From positions 22,465,780 through 22,529,779 of the forward strand of contig CM059194.1 in assembly GCA_030323885.1 (NCBI GenBank): a DNA stretch of 64,000 nt, in the 5' to 3' direction. Position 1 is the first letter of the stretch. Each line of letters begins with the position of its first letter. The DNA comes from Branchipolynoe longqiensis (taxonomy: Eukaryota > Annelida > Polychaeta > Phyllodocida > Polynoidae). The translations under genes were made by a program, and so were the position numbers. The notes beneath the pieces were generated by a model that had not been told where the DNA came from, did no database searches, and saw only the letters and a list, made by a program, of their open reading frames with translations. This document shows positions 22,310 through 33,414 of the stretch, piece after piece.

Positions 22310-22485
22310 CGACACGACGAGACACGACACGACACGACCCGCCACGACAGGGCGCGACGAGACACAATAGGGCGGGACGCGACGCGACATGGCAGGGCAC
22401 GACGCGACATGAGAGGGCGCGACACGACACGACACGACACGACGCGACACGACACGACACGACGCGACGCGACGCGACACTGCGC
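22310..22485. repeat. 5-bp repeat GACAC/GACGC
   Basis: Tandem CGACA/CGACG units interspersed with AGGGCGC. Ser-Cys-Arg-Val-type minus frames arise from it. Confidence 0.88.
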
Positions 22486-22602
22486 TCTGCTACATAGTTG
22501 TAAATACTTAATTTCTGTCAGCCTCAAATAGACAAGTTCGTAATTCCAGCCGAGCGGTGCATTGTGGGATGCGTAAAAAACAAAACAAACCCGCGCGACG
22601 CA

Positions 22603-23370
22603 CATGGCAGCAGTGAGTGAAGCTATGGAATCTGTTAGTTTCAGCATGAAGCACATGGCAGCAGCGAGTGCAGCTATGGAATCTGTTAGTTTCAGCATGA
22701 AGCACATGGCAGCAGTGAGTGCAGCTATGGAATCTGTCAGTTTTAGCATGAAGCACATGGCAGCAGTGAGTGCAGCTATGGAATCTGTTAGTTTCAGCAC
22801 GAAGCACATGGCAGCAGTGAGTGCTGCTATGGAATCTGTCAGTTTTAGCATGAAGCACATGGCAGCAGTGAGTGCAGCTATGGAATCTGTTAGTTTCAGC
22901 ACGAAGCACATGGCAGCAGTGAGTGCAGCTATGGAATCTGTTAGTTTCAGCACGAAGCACATGGCAGCAGTGAGTGCAGCTATGGAATCTGTCAGTTTTA
23001 GCATGAAGCACATGGCAGCAGTGAGTGCAGCTATGGAATCTGTCAGTTTCAGCACGAAGCACATGGCAGCAGTGAGTGCAGCTATGGAATCTGTCAGTTT
23101 CAGCATAAAGCACATGGCAGCAGCGAGTGCAGCTATGGAATCTGTTAGTTTCAGCATGAAGCGCATGGCAGCAGTGAGTGCAGCTATGGAATCTGTTAGT
23201 TTCAGAACGAAGCACATGGCAGCAGTGAGTGCAGCTATGGAATCTGTTACTAGTTTCAGCATGAAGCACATGGCAGCAGTGAGTGCAGCTATGGAATCTG
23301 TCAGTTTCAGCACGAAGCACATGGCAGCAGCGAGTGCAGCTATGGAATCTGTTAGTTTCAGCACATTCCA
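22603..23370. repeat. 51-bp minisatellite, about 15 copies, stop-free in several frames
   Basis: The unit is CACATGGCAGCAGTGAGTGC, AGCTATGGAATCTGTTAGTT, TCAGCATGAAG, with one 54-bp unit. Since 51 is 17 codons and the unit has no stops, it produces a 261-codon plus frame and 434- and 270-codon minus frames at once. The 434-codon frame also runs into non-repetitive flanks (22186-23490). Simultaneous openness argues for an array rather than a gene. Confidence 0.92.
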
Positions 23371-23547
23371 GCTAATGTTTGAAACGTAAATACTAACAAT
23401 AAGCCCCGGGGGAAAGCTGAAGCACAGGCTGTGAATATATTTGTCAACATTTGTTTGTTTGTAAATTGTTGGCGGAAAAAAGGGTATCATGGCACATCCA
23501 CTCTAGTAGATAAAAGAAGGCCCTCACCCTAACTAGAACAGCCTGCA

Positions 23548-23579
<32 letters not shown>

Positions 23580-23724
23580 CCCTCAGCCAGCCACCACCGC
23601 GCGACCACAGCAAGGGTTGCTGCATGCTTCCATCTCCCAGTTTTCCGGGTCAAGTCCCCGACGCACGCATGCGTGACGACGGGCATTGATCGATTATTCA
23701 AACACATTGAACCGCTCTACCTGA

Positions 23725-25200
23725 AGCGCGTGAGTTGTGTGTAAGTGTGGGTGGCTGTGAGGGTGTGAGGGTGTGAGTGTGTGTGAGTGAGAGTCTGTAA
23801 GCATGTTTGTTTCTTTGTAAGTATATTTGAGTGTGGGTGTGTGAGTGTGTATGGGGGTGTATGGGGGTGTACGAGTGTGTGTGGGTGTGTGTGTGTGTGT
23901 GAGTGAGTGAGCGTCTGTAAGCATGTTTGTGTCTGTGTAAGTATATTTGTATGTGCCCGTGTAATCATGTTTGTGTGTATGTGTGAGTATACATGTATTT
24001 GTATGTGCCCGTGTAATCATGTTTGTGTGTCTGTGTAAGTATATTTGTATGTGCTCGTGTAATCATGTTTGTGTGTATGTGTAAGTATACATGTATTTGT
24101 ATGTGCCTGTGTAATCATGTTTGTGTGTCTGCGTAAGTATATTTGTATGTGCCCGTGTAATCATGTTTGTGTGTCTGTGTAAGTATATTTGTATGTGCCG
24201 GTGTAATCATGTTTGTGTGTCTGTGTAAGTATATTTGTATGTGCCGGTGTAATCATCTTTGTGTGTATGTGTAAGTATACATGTATTTCTATGTGCCCGT
24301 GTAATCATGTTTGTGTGTCTGTGTAGGTATATTTCTATGTGCCTGTGTAATCATGTTTGTGTGTATGTGTAAGTATACATGTATTTGTATGTGTCCGTGT
24401 AATCATGTTTGTGTGTCTGTGTAAGTATATTTGTATGTGCCTGTGTAATCATGTTTGTGTGTATGTGTAAGTATACATGTATTTGTATGTGCCCGTGTAA
24501 TCATGTTTGTGTGTATGTGTAAGTATATTTGTATGTGCCCATGTAAGTATATTTGTATGTGCCCGTGTAATCAGGTTTCTGTGTCTGTGTAAGTATATTT
24601 GTATGTGCCCGTGTAATCATTTTTGTGTGTCTGTGTAAGTATATTTGTATGTGCCCGTGTAATCATGTTTGTGTGTCTGTGTAAGTATATTTGTATGTGC
24701 CCGTGTAATCATGTTTGTGTGTCTGTATATGCTGGTTTGTGTATATATACGCATATTTCTATGTGTCGGTGTAAGCATATTTGTAGGTGTTTATTTAAGC
24801 ATATGTGTATATGTAAGCATGTGTATGTGGCTGTGTAAGCCTGTTTGCATGTAGCTGTGTAATCTTGTTTGTGTATTCGTGTAAGCATATTTGTAGGTGT
24901 TTATGTAAGCATATTTGTAGGTGAACGCATGTGTGTGTGACTGTGTAAGCCTGGTTGTGTGTCTGTGTAAGCATGTTTGTGTATCTGTGCAAACATATTT
25001 GTCTGTCTGTGTAAGCATGCTTGCGTGTCTGTAAAAGCATATTTGTGTGTCTACGTAAGCAAGTTTGTGTGTCTGTATAAGCATATTTGTATGTGTCTGT
25101 GCATGCGTGTGCATGGATCTGTCTGTGCTAGTGTGCAGGCGTCTATGACATGCGTCTGTGCATGTGTCTGTGTATGTGTCTGTGTGTGCTCATGTACCAA
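23725..25200. repeat. TG-rich minisatellite, about 1.5 kb, unit ~44-50 bp
   Basis: Units such as GTGTAATCATGTTTGTGTGT and CTGTGTAAGTATATTTGTAT, with an insertion variant containing GTATACATGTA. The right third (24730-25200) is more diverged. Confidence 0.9.
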
Positions 25201-25363
25201 CAATGTAGCGCCAGCTTGTGATTAATTACTTCCGTTAAAGGTTAATTCGTGCTCGGATAATGAGTGTGAATAATTAATTATTTGACTTTGAAGTTCGGCA
25301 GTTCTCACTGAACTCAGCAAACACACAACATTACGAAGCTGCTCAGGTTTCCACGCTGGGGTT

Positions 25364-25690
25364 ATCGTTGTTTGTTGGAGTTCTACATCCTGGCAACATC
25401 TAAGGTCACATCAGGACGGGTATCGACTTGTGACGGTGCGCACTCATGTTGACTTTATAGTGATGCGTCATTGGGAAATCAGACCCCCAGCACCATGACC
25501 CAATATCCCACTCAGTCACATTATACTGAGAATGAGCTGACCAGTCCTTGCCGTCTCCTAGTAATACCGAGCGCCTGGCTTGGAAGCGACAAGGATCAAT
25601 TTTGTAAGTCATTGGTTTGACTCGGCCTGGACTCGAATGTCTGACATTCCGCACGGGAAACCTGCGCTCTACCGATTCGGCCAATGCGTC
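25364..25690 (-). mobile_element. SINE-A copy, full length
   Basis: Complete, ending ACCGATTCGGCCAATGCGTCC. Confidence 0.9.
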
Positions 25691-26024
25691 CACTCGTAAT
25701 TACAATGAAGCAGGTCAAGTCATGTTACACCGTACAGATGGGAACATCCATTTGTGGACAGAATTTGCAATTGAGATGTGCGATTAGAGAGATAGTAACA
25801 ATCGCATATATAAGGAAAATAGTTCTAAGGGATAATACCGTAATATACTTTAAAGAATGACAGAAGAAAGGCCGGGTGGGGGTGAGGGTGGGGGTGGGGG
25901 GTTTAACTACCTCGCTGTGAACGCGTACACACGCCCACAACAGCCAACAAAAACAACTCTAAAAAAACACACCTACACCAAAACATCGAAAGCGATTAGC
26001 TCAGCACTTCTCTACTCTATCGCA

Positions 26025-26345
26025 CTCGCCCCAACCCCCGCACACCGACACCCACACAGCGGTTCAGCGATTCTCACAATTACCCCTGCACACCGACACC
26101 CACACAGTGTCAGTCACTTCCGGTTCAGCGATTCTCACAATTACCCCTGCACACCGACACACACACAGTGTCAGTAACTTCCGGTTCAGCCATTCTCACA
26201 ATTAACCCTGCACACTGACACCCGCACAGTGTCAGTCACTTCCGGTTCAGCAATTCTCACAATTACCCCCACCATCCCTGCACACCAACACCCACACTGT
26301 GTCAGTCACTTCCGGTTCAGCCATTCTCACAATTACCCCCACCGC
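26025..26345. repeat. ~62-bp minisatellite, about 5 copies
   Basis: CACTTCCGGTTCAGCGATTC recurs about every 60-69 bp, separated by CACAATTACCCCTGCACACC and GACACCCACACAGTGTCAGT. Confidence 0.85.
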
Positions 26346-27312
26346 TGTGGACGTGTCAGTGGGTCCACTGTCAACGTGTGGATATGTGGACCCAGGGACG
26401 TGTCATTGGGTCCCCTGTGGACATGTGGACTTGTCAGTCGGTCTGCTGTAGACATGTGGACCTGTCACCAGGACCCCTGTGGTCCTGTCAGTGGGTCTGC
26501 TGTGGACATGTGGACCCGGGGACCTGTCATCGCACCCCCTGTGGACTTGTGTACCTGTCAGCGGGTCCGCTGTGGAAATCTGGATCTGTCGCCAGGCCCA
26601 CTGTGGACGTGTGGTCCTGTCAGTGGGTCTGCTGTGGACATGTGGACCCAGGGACCTGTCGCCGGGCCCCCTGTTGACGTGTGGACCTGTCAGTGGGTCC
26701 GCTGTGGACATGTGGACCTGTCATCGGGCCCCCCGTGGACGTGTGGACCTGTCATCTGGCCCCCCGTGGACGTGCGGACCTGTCAGTGGGTCCGTTATGG
26801 ACATGTGGACCCGGGGACCTGTCATCGGGCCCATCGTGGACGTGTGGACCTGTCAGTGGGTCTGCTGTGGACATGTGGACCCGGGGACCTATCATCGGGG
26901 CCCCTGCGGACGTGTAGACCTGTCAGTGGGTCCGCTGTGGACATGTGGACCCGGGGACCTGTCATCAGGCCCCCTGTGGACGTGTGGTCCTGTCAGTGGG
27001 TCCGCTGTGGACATGTGGACCCGGGGACCTGTCATCGGGGCCCCTGTGGATGTGTGTCCCTGTCAGTGGGTCCACTGTGGACATGTGGACCCGTGGACCT
27101 GTCGCTGGGCCTTCTGTGGGCGTGTCAGTGGGTCCGCTGTGGACATGTGGACCCGAGGACCTATCATCGGGCCCCTTGAGGACGTGTGGACCTGTGGACC
27201 TGTCCGTGGGTCAGCTGTGGTCATGTGGACCTAGGGACCTGTCATCCGGCCCCCTGTGGACTTGTGGACCTGTCAGCAGGTCCGCTGTGGACATGTGTCC
27301 CCAGGGACCTGC
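26346..27312. repeat. GTGGAC-rich minisatellite, about 970 bp
   Basis: Irregular units of about 66-93 bp built from CTGTGGACATGTGGACCCGG, GGACCTGTCATCGGGCCCCC and CAGTGGGTCCGCTGTGGACA. It is open in all three plus frames over hundreds of bases, the longest being 316 codons. This is a repeat artefact. Confidence 0.9.
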
Positions 27313-27432
27313 TCTGGCACAACACAGAGACGGCCAACACCGATGGGAATGTTCAGCAGCTCCGACAGGCGAAATTACAGGAATCACCCCACAAACATCA
27401 GGCGCCCGCGCACTCAGCCCGTGTCGACCCCA

Positions 27433-27475
27433 TCCGGGACGGGGCGGGACGGGGCGGGACGGGGCGGGACGGGCC
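27433..27475. repeat. 10-bp repeat GGACGGGGCG (quadruplex-forming pattern)
   Basis: Four to five copies giving regularly spaced G runs. A further G run lies at 27548-27560. Confidence 0.85.
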
Positions 27476-27871
27476 GGGTCAAAGTCAAAGGTGCGGTGGG
27501 CTGGGAGTTCATGAGGTGAGTTAGAAGTGCAATGGTGTGTGTGTGTGGGGGGGGGGGGGGGTTAAGGCGTGGGTGGGGGTGGAGGGAACGGGCATGGTGA
27601 TGTAGTTAAAAATGACATTGCAAATGACAGTGGGCGTGGCCGGGGCTGTCTTATGTCTGGCGTCGCGTACATATCCGGTTCCGTGTGGGCTAATGACTTT
27701 TCTATGGGAATATCCATTACACTGAACGGCGTCAGAGAAAGCTGTGCAAATGTCAAATGACATACGTACAGATTGTTCGAATTGCTCTCAACCAATGGCC
27801 CCCAAATCTCTCCTCCACCCACCCACGCCCCCACCCCCATCCCCACACTTACTCCTACAAAAGAGGTAACG
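27476..27871. other. Unassigned; GT/G-rich low complexity then single-copy-like DNA
   Basis: Contains a minus frame (27600-27760) that looks protein-like after a CACAG but has no clear donor, so it is not called. Confidence 0.35.
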
Positions 27872-28197
27872 GACGCGGTGACCTAATCGGTAGAGCGCAG
27901 TCTTCCCGCGCGGAATGTCGGGAGTTCGAATCCCAGCCGAGTCAAACCGATGACTTATATCAAATTGATACTTGCCGCTACCTAGCCTGGCATTCGATAT
28001 TAACAGGATAGGGCAAGGACTGATTGGCACAGTATCAGGATAATGTGACTTCTGTGGGATATCGGGTTATGGTTCCGGCAGCCTTGTCTCTCTCAGTGGG
28101 GCAGCACTATAAAGTCGCCATGAGTGTGCACTGTCAGAAGTCGGTACCCATCTCGAAATGACCTTAAATGTTGCTAGGACATAAAACAACACCAAAC
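27872..28197 (+). mobile_element. SINE-A copy, full length
   Basis: Begins GGACGCGGTGACCTAATCGG, with the B box GGAGTTCGAATCCCA intact, and ends GTTGCTAGGACATAAAACAA followed by CACCAAAC. It is one of the better preserved heads. Confidence 0.9.
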
Positions 28198-28267
28198 AAG
28201 CTATAGTAAAGTTTGAAGTTGGTTACTACACTATTAAACTTTTAATCAATGTTATTGGTTCAATGAC

Positions 28268-28622
28268 TCATCAAAGTTGCTTGATCCGATGGTTTTGAGT
28301 TCTTGTCATTTTCTGAGATCGTTATCGTTGTTGATCATTATAATCTACCTTACTTTAGCTTGAAGTAATTTTAATTCAAAATGACGAACTTGGGGAGATA
28401 TTTTTAGTGAAAACATGCCAAATTAATGCTTGTCAAAACAATCATCCCATAGGCTTCAGCAGTAACAGGTTCTATTGAATTGACTTAATATATCCTTCCA
28501 TGCAGCAACAAATGCTTAATAAATACACCAGTATCTAAGTTGGATTATGGAGAATCAATCTAAAACTAGAAGTGTCTCGGTTTGGAAAATCTGAAGCTTA
28601 TATCGGGCTAGGCAGCTTTAAT
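28268..28622 (-). mobile_element. MITE-1 copy, old
   Basis: Both ends are recognisable (AAGTTGCTTGATCCGATGG and GGGCTAGGCAGCTTTAATG) but diverged, and the TTAA at the left is lost. Confidence 0.75.
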
Positions 28623-28709
28623 GCATAGTAAGAGAAGGTTCAGTATTGTACAATGTTGTCTCAATATTGTTACTGTGAAAGTTTTAAACTAGACTTATAT
28701 CGACGAACT

Positions 28710-29490
28710 GGCGAACTGCCCCCCTCCCCCACCCCCCACGCTGCTCTTGCTCCAAAAGCCGAGCTGCTCACGATGAGCCGATATATGAACGTTAAATAGT
28801 GAACTATTACACCGCACTGTCGAATCCATCCACACCCACTACATTCCGCTATTTGAGACCTGAGGACCCTGCTCACGATGAGCAGATATGTCAACGTTAA
28901 GACTGGACTGTTACACCGCACTGCCGATCGACCCCCTCCGCACTCGCCACATTTGACTATGTGAGACATGAGGACCCTGCTCACAATGAGCCGATATATG
29001 AACGTTAAGTCTAGACTGCCGACCCCCTCCCCACCCGCCACATTTAACTATTTGAGACCTGAGGACCCTGCTCACAATGAGCCGATATATAAACGTTAAG
29101 ACTAGACTGCCGACCCCCTCCCCACCCGCCACATTTGACTATGTGAGACCTGAGGACCCTGCTCACAATGAGCCGATATATAAACGTTAAGACTGGACTG
29201 TTACACTGCACAGCCGACCCCTTCCGCACCCACCACATTCGGCTATTTGAGACCTGAGGACCCTGCTCACAATGAGCCGATATATAAACGTTAAGACTGG
29301 ACTGTTACACCACACTGCCAACCCCGTCCCCACGCTGCCAGATTCGGCTATTTGAGACCTGAGGGCCCTGCTCACGATGAGTGAATCTGTGAACGTTTAA
29401 GACACCGCACGGCCGACTCCCGACATTAAGACAACCGGCTCTTTGAGACATAAGGGGTCTTCTGCTCACGATTAGTCAATATGTGGATGC
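28710..29490. repeat. ~92-107-bp minisatellite, about 8 copies
   Basis: GACCCTGCTCACAATGAGCC, GATATATAAACGTTAAGACT, a CCGACCCCCTCC block and CTATTTGAGACCTGAG recur. Unit length differs mainly by presence or absence of GGACTGTTACACCGCACT. Confidence 0.88.
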
Positions 29491-29514
29491 TCAGGAGCAG
29501 CTAAATATCGCCTG

Positions 29515-29975
29515 TATCTGCTACCTGATCCTAAGATGGCGTCACTAGCATGACGTCGCTAACATACAGTTGTTACAGTACATCAGATGTCACTAGATGT
29601 AATGATGTCGTTGATGTCCAACGTCGTCCAATGATGTCATGTTAACGATGTCCGATGTGATGTAACAACATTATGTTAGCAACGTCCAATGTCATGTAAC
29701 GACATCATGTTAATGACATACAATGTCGTGTAACGTTATCTTAGTGACATCCTGTCATATAACAACAGCGTTATTCCACATGACATCATTACATGACATC
29801 GGGCGTCACTAACATAACGTTGTTACATGACCTCGGACATCGCCAACAAGACCTCATTACACAACATTGGATGTCGCTAACATGATGCCGGATGTCAATG
29901 CCGTCATTACACAACGTTGGCTGTCACTAACATAACATCGTTACAAAAGACGCCAGACTTCACTACTATGACGTT
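29515..29975. repeat. Degenerate ATGTCACTAACATGACGTC-type repeats
   Basis: Imperfect, partly palindromic repeats rich in ACATCG, ATGTCGCTAAC and GTTACATGACATC. The period is irregular, about 35-45 bp. Confidence 0.6.
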
Positions 29976-29997
29976 GCCAACACAGCGTCTCCAACAC

Positions 29998-30290
29998 TTT
30001 GTCGGAGCAACTCGACTTGCTGTCAGAGCAGCTCGACTTGCTGTCGGAGCAGCTCGACCCGTTGTCGGAGCAGCTCGGCCCGCTGTCGGAGCAGCTCGGC
30101 CCGCTGTCGGAGCAGCTCGGCCCGCTGTCAGAGCAGCTCGGCCTGCTGTCGGAGCAGCTCGGCCCGCTGTCGGAGCAGCTCGGCCTGCTGTCGGAGCAGC
30201 TCGGCCCGTTGTCGGAGCAGCTCGAATGGCTGTCGGAGCAGCTCGGCTTTCTGTCGGAGCAGCTCGGCTCTCTGTCGGAGCAGATCGGCT
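29998..30290. repeat. 21-bp minisatellite, 14 copies, abutting an exon donor
   Basis: Unit GTCGGAGCAGCTCGGCCCGCT (21 bp). It starts 20 bp beyond the donor of exon 30310-30437. Being 7 codons long it keeps the exon's reading frame open: on the minus strand it reads as a seven-residue CSDSGPS repeat. Confidence 0.92.
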
Positions 30291-30309
30291 CGCTGTGCGC
30301 TCTACTTAC

Positions 30310-30437
30310 CTCCACGTTGAGGGTCTTGTTGTTGTCGTCCGTCGTCTCCGAGTCGTTCATCTTCTTGTTGCAGTTCTGGTCCATGGTTAGGAGCCGGCCC
30401 GACTTGTTCTCCGCCACCTTCTCAGGTGGCAGCACCA
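30310..30437 (-). CDS. Exon of an unrecognised minus-strand gene (128 nt)
   Basis: On the minus strand, the acceptor CTGCTCTGTCCTCACAG precedes 2 + 126 nt and the donor GTAAGT follows. It reads (L)VLPPEKVAENKSGRLL... and ends NNKTLNVE; 39 of 42 full codons end in G or C, a strong coding signature against AT-rich flanks. It begins with 2 nt of a codon completed by the exon at 31189-31226 and ends in phase 0. The product is hydrophilic, Asp/Asn/Lys-rich, with no membrane segment and no domain I recognise; it is probably a linker or cytoplasmic loop. The frame stays open past the donor into a 21-bp array, so intron retention would extend the protein. Confidence 0.72.
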
Positions 30438-30479
30438 CTGTGAGGACAGAGCAGAACACAGTGTTAGCATAGCACACGG

Positions 30480-30692
30480 ACAGACAGACAGACAGACAGG
30501 CAGGCAGACAGACAGACAGACAGACAGAAAGACATACAGCATCACTGGGCGGACAGAACAGAATACGGTATTAGCACAGCGCACTGGGAAGGGAAAAACA
30601 GTCAGACAAACAGACAGACAGTGAGTGAGTGAGTGAGTGAGTGAGTGAGTGAGTGAGTGAGTGAGTGAGTGAGTGAGTGAGTGAGCGAGCGA
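30480..30692. repeat. (GACA)n and (GTGA)n microsatellites in a short intron
   Basis: GACAGACAGGCA repeats at 30479-30535, then GTGA repeated about 17 times at 30618-30690. Between them a CAGAACAGAATACGGTATTA block (30552-30571) resembles the exon-proximal sequence at 30448-30470, suggesting a local duplication. Confidence 0.85.
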
Positions 30693-30769
30693 GTGACTCA
30701 CTTTTGAACTAACACCTCATGAACTACCACCAATTGTTACTGCTGTTGCTTTGTGTACCAATGTATATA

Positions 30770-31172
30770 TGGTGTGTGAGGAAGGGCGGAAAGAAGGGAA
30801 GGAAGGAAGGAAGGAAGGAAGAAAGGAAGGAAGCAAGGAAGAAAGGAAGGAAAGGGAAGGGAATGAAGGAAGGGAGGAAGGAATGAGGGAGGGAAGGACG
30901 GAAGGAGAGAATGAGAGGAAGGGAGGAGGAGAGAAGCAAAGAAGGAGAGGAGAGAAAGGGAAGAGGACAGAAGGAGAGAAGGAGAGAAGAAGAAAAGAAG
31001 AGAAGAGAAGGAGTTGAAGGGGAAGGGGGTAAAAGAGGAAATGGAAGAGCGACGGGGGTAAAGGAAGAGAGGGGGAGAAGGGAAAAGACAGGGGAGGGAG
31101 AGCGGAAGAGAGGGAGGGAGCGGACTCGAGGGGGTAAAGAGAGGGAAAGAGAGAAGAAGAAATCGGGAGGAA
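30770..31172. repeat. Purine tract (GGAA-rich), about 400 bp
   Basis: GAAGGAAGG repeats grading into GGAGAAGG. The purines are on the plus strand, so transcripts of the minus-strand gene would be pyrimidine-rich here. Open frames are composition artefacts. Confidence 0.9.
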
Positions 31173-31188
31173 GGGGGGAGGGCCTTAC

Positions 31189-31226
31189 ACGCGCGTTGTC
31201 CATCGGCCACGTGACACAGAACGCCG
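31189..31226 (-). CDS. Short exon (38 nt) of the unrecognised minus-strand gene
   Basis: On the minus strand, the acceptor CTGTCCTCGCTGGTTGCAG and donor GTAAGG bound 38 nt. In the frame set by its neighbours it reads 1 nt + 12 codons (GVLCHVADGQRA) + 1 nt. Its first base completes the split codon of exon 34097-34190 and its last base starts the split Leu codon of exon 30310-30437. Another frame is also open, and a competing GTGTAA donor lies two bases upstream, so the phase fit is the main support. Its donor lies about 17 bp from a purine tract. Confidence 0.55.
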
Positions 31227-31289
31227 CTGCAACCAGCGAGGACAGGCGGGCTCAGGGTGGACCGAGTACAGTTGGGACCAGCAGCGACA

Positions 31290-32675
31290 GGCGCTAATTA
31301 AGGCACTGTGTAGACTGTGTACAATTAGACAGTTTAAAAACCTAACAGTGTTAAGGCCCGGCGCAGACTGTGTACAATTAGATGGCAATTTAAAACCTAA
31401 CAGTGAGTGACACACGGTATAAGGCCTGGCACAGACTGTACAATTAGGCACCGGTTTAAAGCCTAACAGTTAGTAACACTGAGCGACATGCATTATATAA
31501 GGTCTAGTGCATATTGTGAACAATTAGATGCCGGTTTAAAACCGAACAGTTTGTTTGTTTGTTTGTTGTTGTTTTACGTCCTAGCAACATCTAAGGTCAT
31601 ATCAGGACGGGGGGGGGGGAAAACAAACAAACAAAAACGAACAGTGAGAGACACATGTTATTGTTAAGGCCCAGCGCAGACTGTGCACAAATTAGACACC
31701 AGTTTAAAACCTAACAGTGAGACTGAGAGACATGTGTTAAGGCCCAGCGCAGACTGTGCACAATTAGACACCGGTTTAAAACCTAACAGGGAGTGACCTG
31801 CATTAAGGCCGGTGCAGGCTGTGTACAATTAGACACCGGTTTAAAACCTAACAGGGAGTGACCTGCATTAAGGCCGGTGCAGACTGTGTACAATTAGACA
31901 CCGGTTTAAAACCTAACAGGGAGTGACCTGCATTAAGGCCGGTGCAGACTGTGTACAATTAGACACCGGTTTAAAACCTAACAGGGAGTGACCTGCATTA
32001 AGGCCGGTGCAGACTGTGTACAATTAGACACCGGTTTAAAACCTAACAGGGAGTGACCTGCATTAAGGCCGGTGCAGACTGTGCACAATTAGACACCGGT
32101 TTTAAACCTAACAGGGAGTGACCTGCATTAAGGCCGGTGCAGACTGTGTACAATTAGACACCGGTTTAAAACCTAACAGTGAGTGACATGCATTAAGGCC
32201 GGTGCAGACTGTGTACAATTAGACACTGGTTTAAAACCTAACAGTGAGTGACATGCATTAAGGCCGGTGCAGACTGTGTACAATTAGACACTGGTTTAAA
32301 ACCTAACAGTGAGCGACATGCATTAAGGCCGGTGCAGACTGTGTACAATTAGACACTGGTTTAAAACCTAACAGTGAGCGACATGCGTTAAGGCCGGTGC
32401 AGGCTGTGTACAATTAGACACTGGTTTAAAACCTAACAGTGAGCGACATGCATTAAGGACGGTGCAGACTGTGGACAATTAGACACTGGTTTAAAACCTA
32501 ACAGTGAGCGACATGCATTAAGGCTGGCGCAGACTGTGTAGAATTAGATGCAGGTTTAAAACCTAATAATGAGGAGCACACATTAATTAATGGCCAGCTG
32601 AGATTGTGTACAATTAGACACAGGCTTAAAACCTAACAGTGAGTGACAGGCATTAACTAAGGCCCAGTGTGGATT
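31290..32675. repeat. 65-bp satellite, about 21 copies
   Basis: The unit is GGTTTAAAACCTAACAGGGA, GTGACCTGCATTAAGGCCGG, TGCAGACTGTGTACAATTAG, ACACC. Central copies (31790-32160) are nearly identical, while copies at both edges are diverged. It is interrupted at 31551-31637 by a SINE-A fragment. Confidence 0.93.
31551..31637 (-). mobile_element. SINE-A tail fragment inserted in the 65-bp satellite
   Basis: Flanked by CGAACAGT on both sides (31543-31550 and 31638-31645), an 8-bp candidate target duplication. The left part is the SINE tail (TTTG repeats, TTTTACGTCCTAGCAACATC). The right end is a G run plus AAAACAAACAAACAAAA, roughly the reverse complement of the tail repeats. Confidence 0.75.
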
Positions 32676-32694
32676 AAAAACCAAAAATTAAATT

Positions 32695-32805
32695 ATCATG
32701 TTTTCACTTCAAATATCTCCAAAATTAACCCCTAAAAATAAAAAATAAATTACTTCAAACTAAAGTAAAGTAGCTTATAATGATCAAACTAATAAATGTA
32801 TCTAG
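32695..32805 (-). mobile_element. MITE-1 partial copy
   Basis: Only an internal part is present (TTTTCACTTCAAATATCTCC, ACTTCAAACTAAAGTAAAGT, ATAATGATCAAACTAATA), directly adjoining the end of the 65-bp satellite. Confidence 0.7.
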
Positions 32806-32992
32806 AAAACATGGCAGAAGCTCAAAACAACTGGACCACGTTAAGGTCATGTGACTTAACTGGCATGAATTGATATCAAACTAGACTCAGCCGCTGCAAG
32901 GTATCGTCTAGTTTTATATAAATCTGTGATAGGCGTGTTTGTTAATCTAACAGTGAAAAGAAGATGTTGTGCATATATTATATATAGATGAG

Positions 32993-33241
32993 CCTGTCTC
33001 AAAAGGTGATAACTCTTTTTTTGTTTGTCCATTGTAACGATTGACACAAAACAGCACAGAAACAGTTACACTGAAAACACAAGGACATTTGCTTCAAATC
33101 AATACATATTCTATTGGGATTATGAAACACCATGTAAAAAAACAAATCAGTTTATCCTGAGCAAATGCATAAGCAGATAGTATGTTGATCGTTAAAATAG
33201 ACAAAGTGTTGTCCCATATTGCTTAGCACCTTTTGAGACAG
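32993..33241 (-). mobile_element. MITE-2 copy 2, complete
   Basis: Ends CCTGTCTCAAAAGGTG and CACCTTTTGAGACAG. The body is the reverse complement of 1534-1782. Confidence 0.85.
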
Positions 33242-33414
33242 TTTCAGATATATGAATCATCGATGTCAGTGGTCTCCAACAAAAGTGGTCTCCAACAAAA
33301 AGCGGTGAAATCAAGCCGAGATTATTACACTAACAACAAATTTCCACGAAAACATGGATATTCCCCCATATGATTAGCACTGTCAGGGAATCGCGGGGAA
33401 AGTACTGGAAGTCA

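Noticed and set aside
22186..23490. 434-codon minus open frame as a gene
   Set aside because: Fifteen 51-bp units are stop-free in several frames simultaneously, with no splice or start evidence.
26229..27312. 316-codon plus open frame and overlapping partners
   Set aside because: GTGGAC-rich minisatellite open in all three plus frames.
27600..27760. Protein-like minus frame after CACAG (TPFSVMDIPIEKSLAH)
   Set aside because: No acceptable donor, no codon-end bias, and a second frame is also open.
31290..32675. CRISPR-like regular repeats
   Set aside because: Contiguous 65-bp tandem units without variable spacers in a eukaryotic context. The other regular arrays (37, 51, 78 and 97 bp) fail for the same reason.
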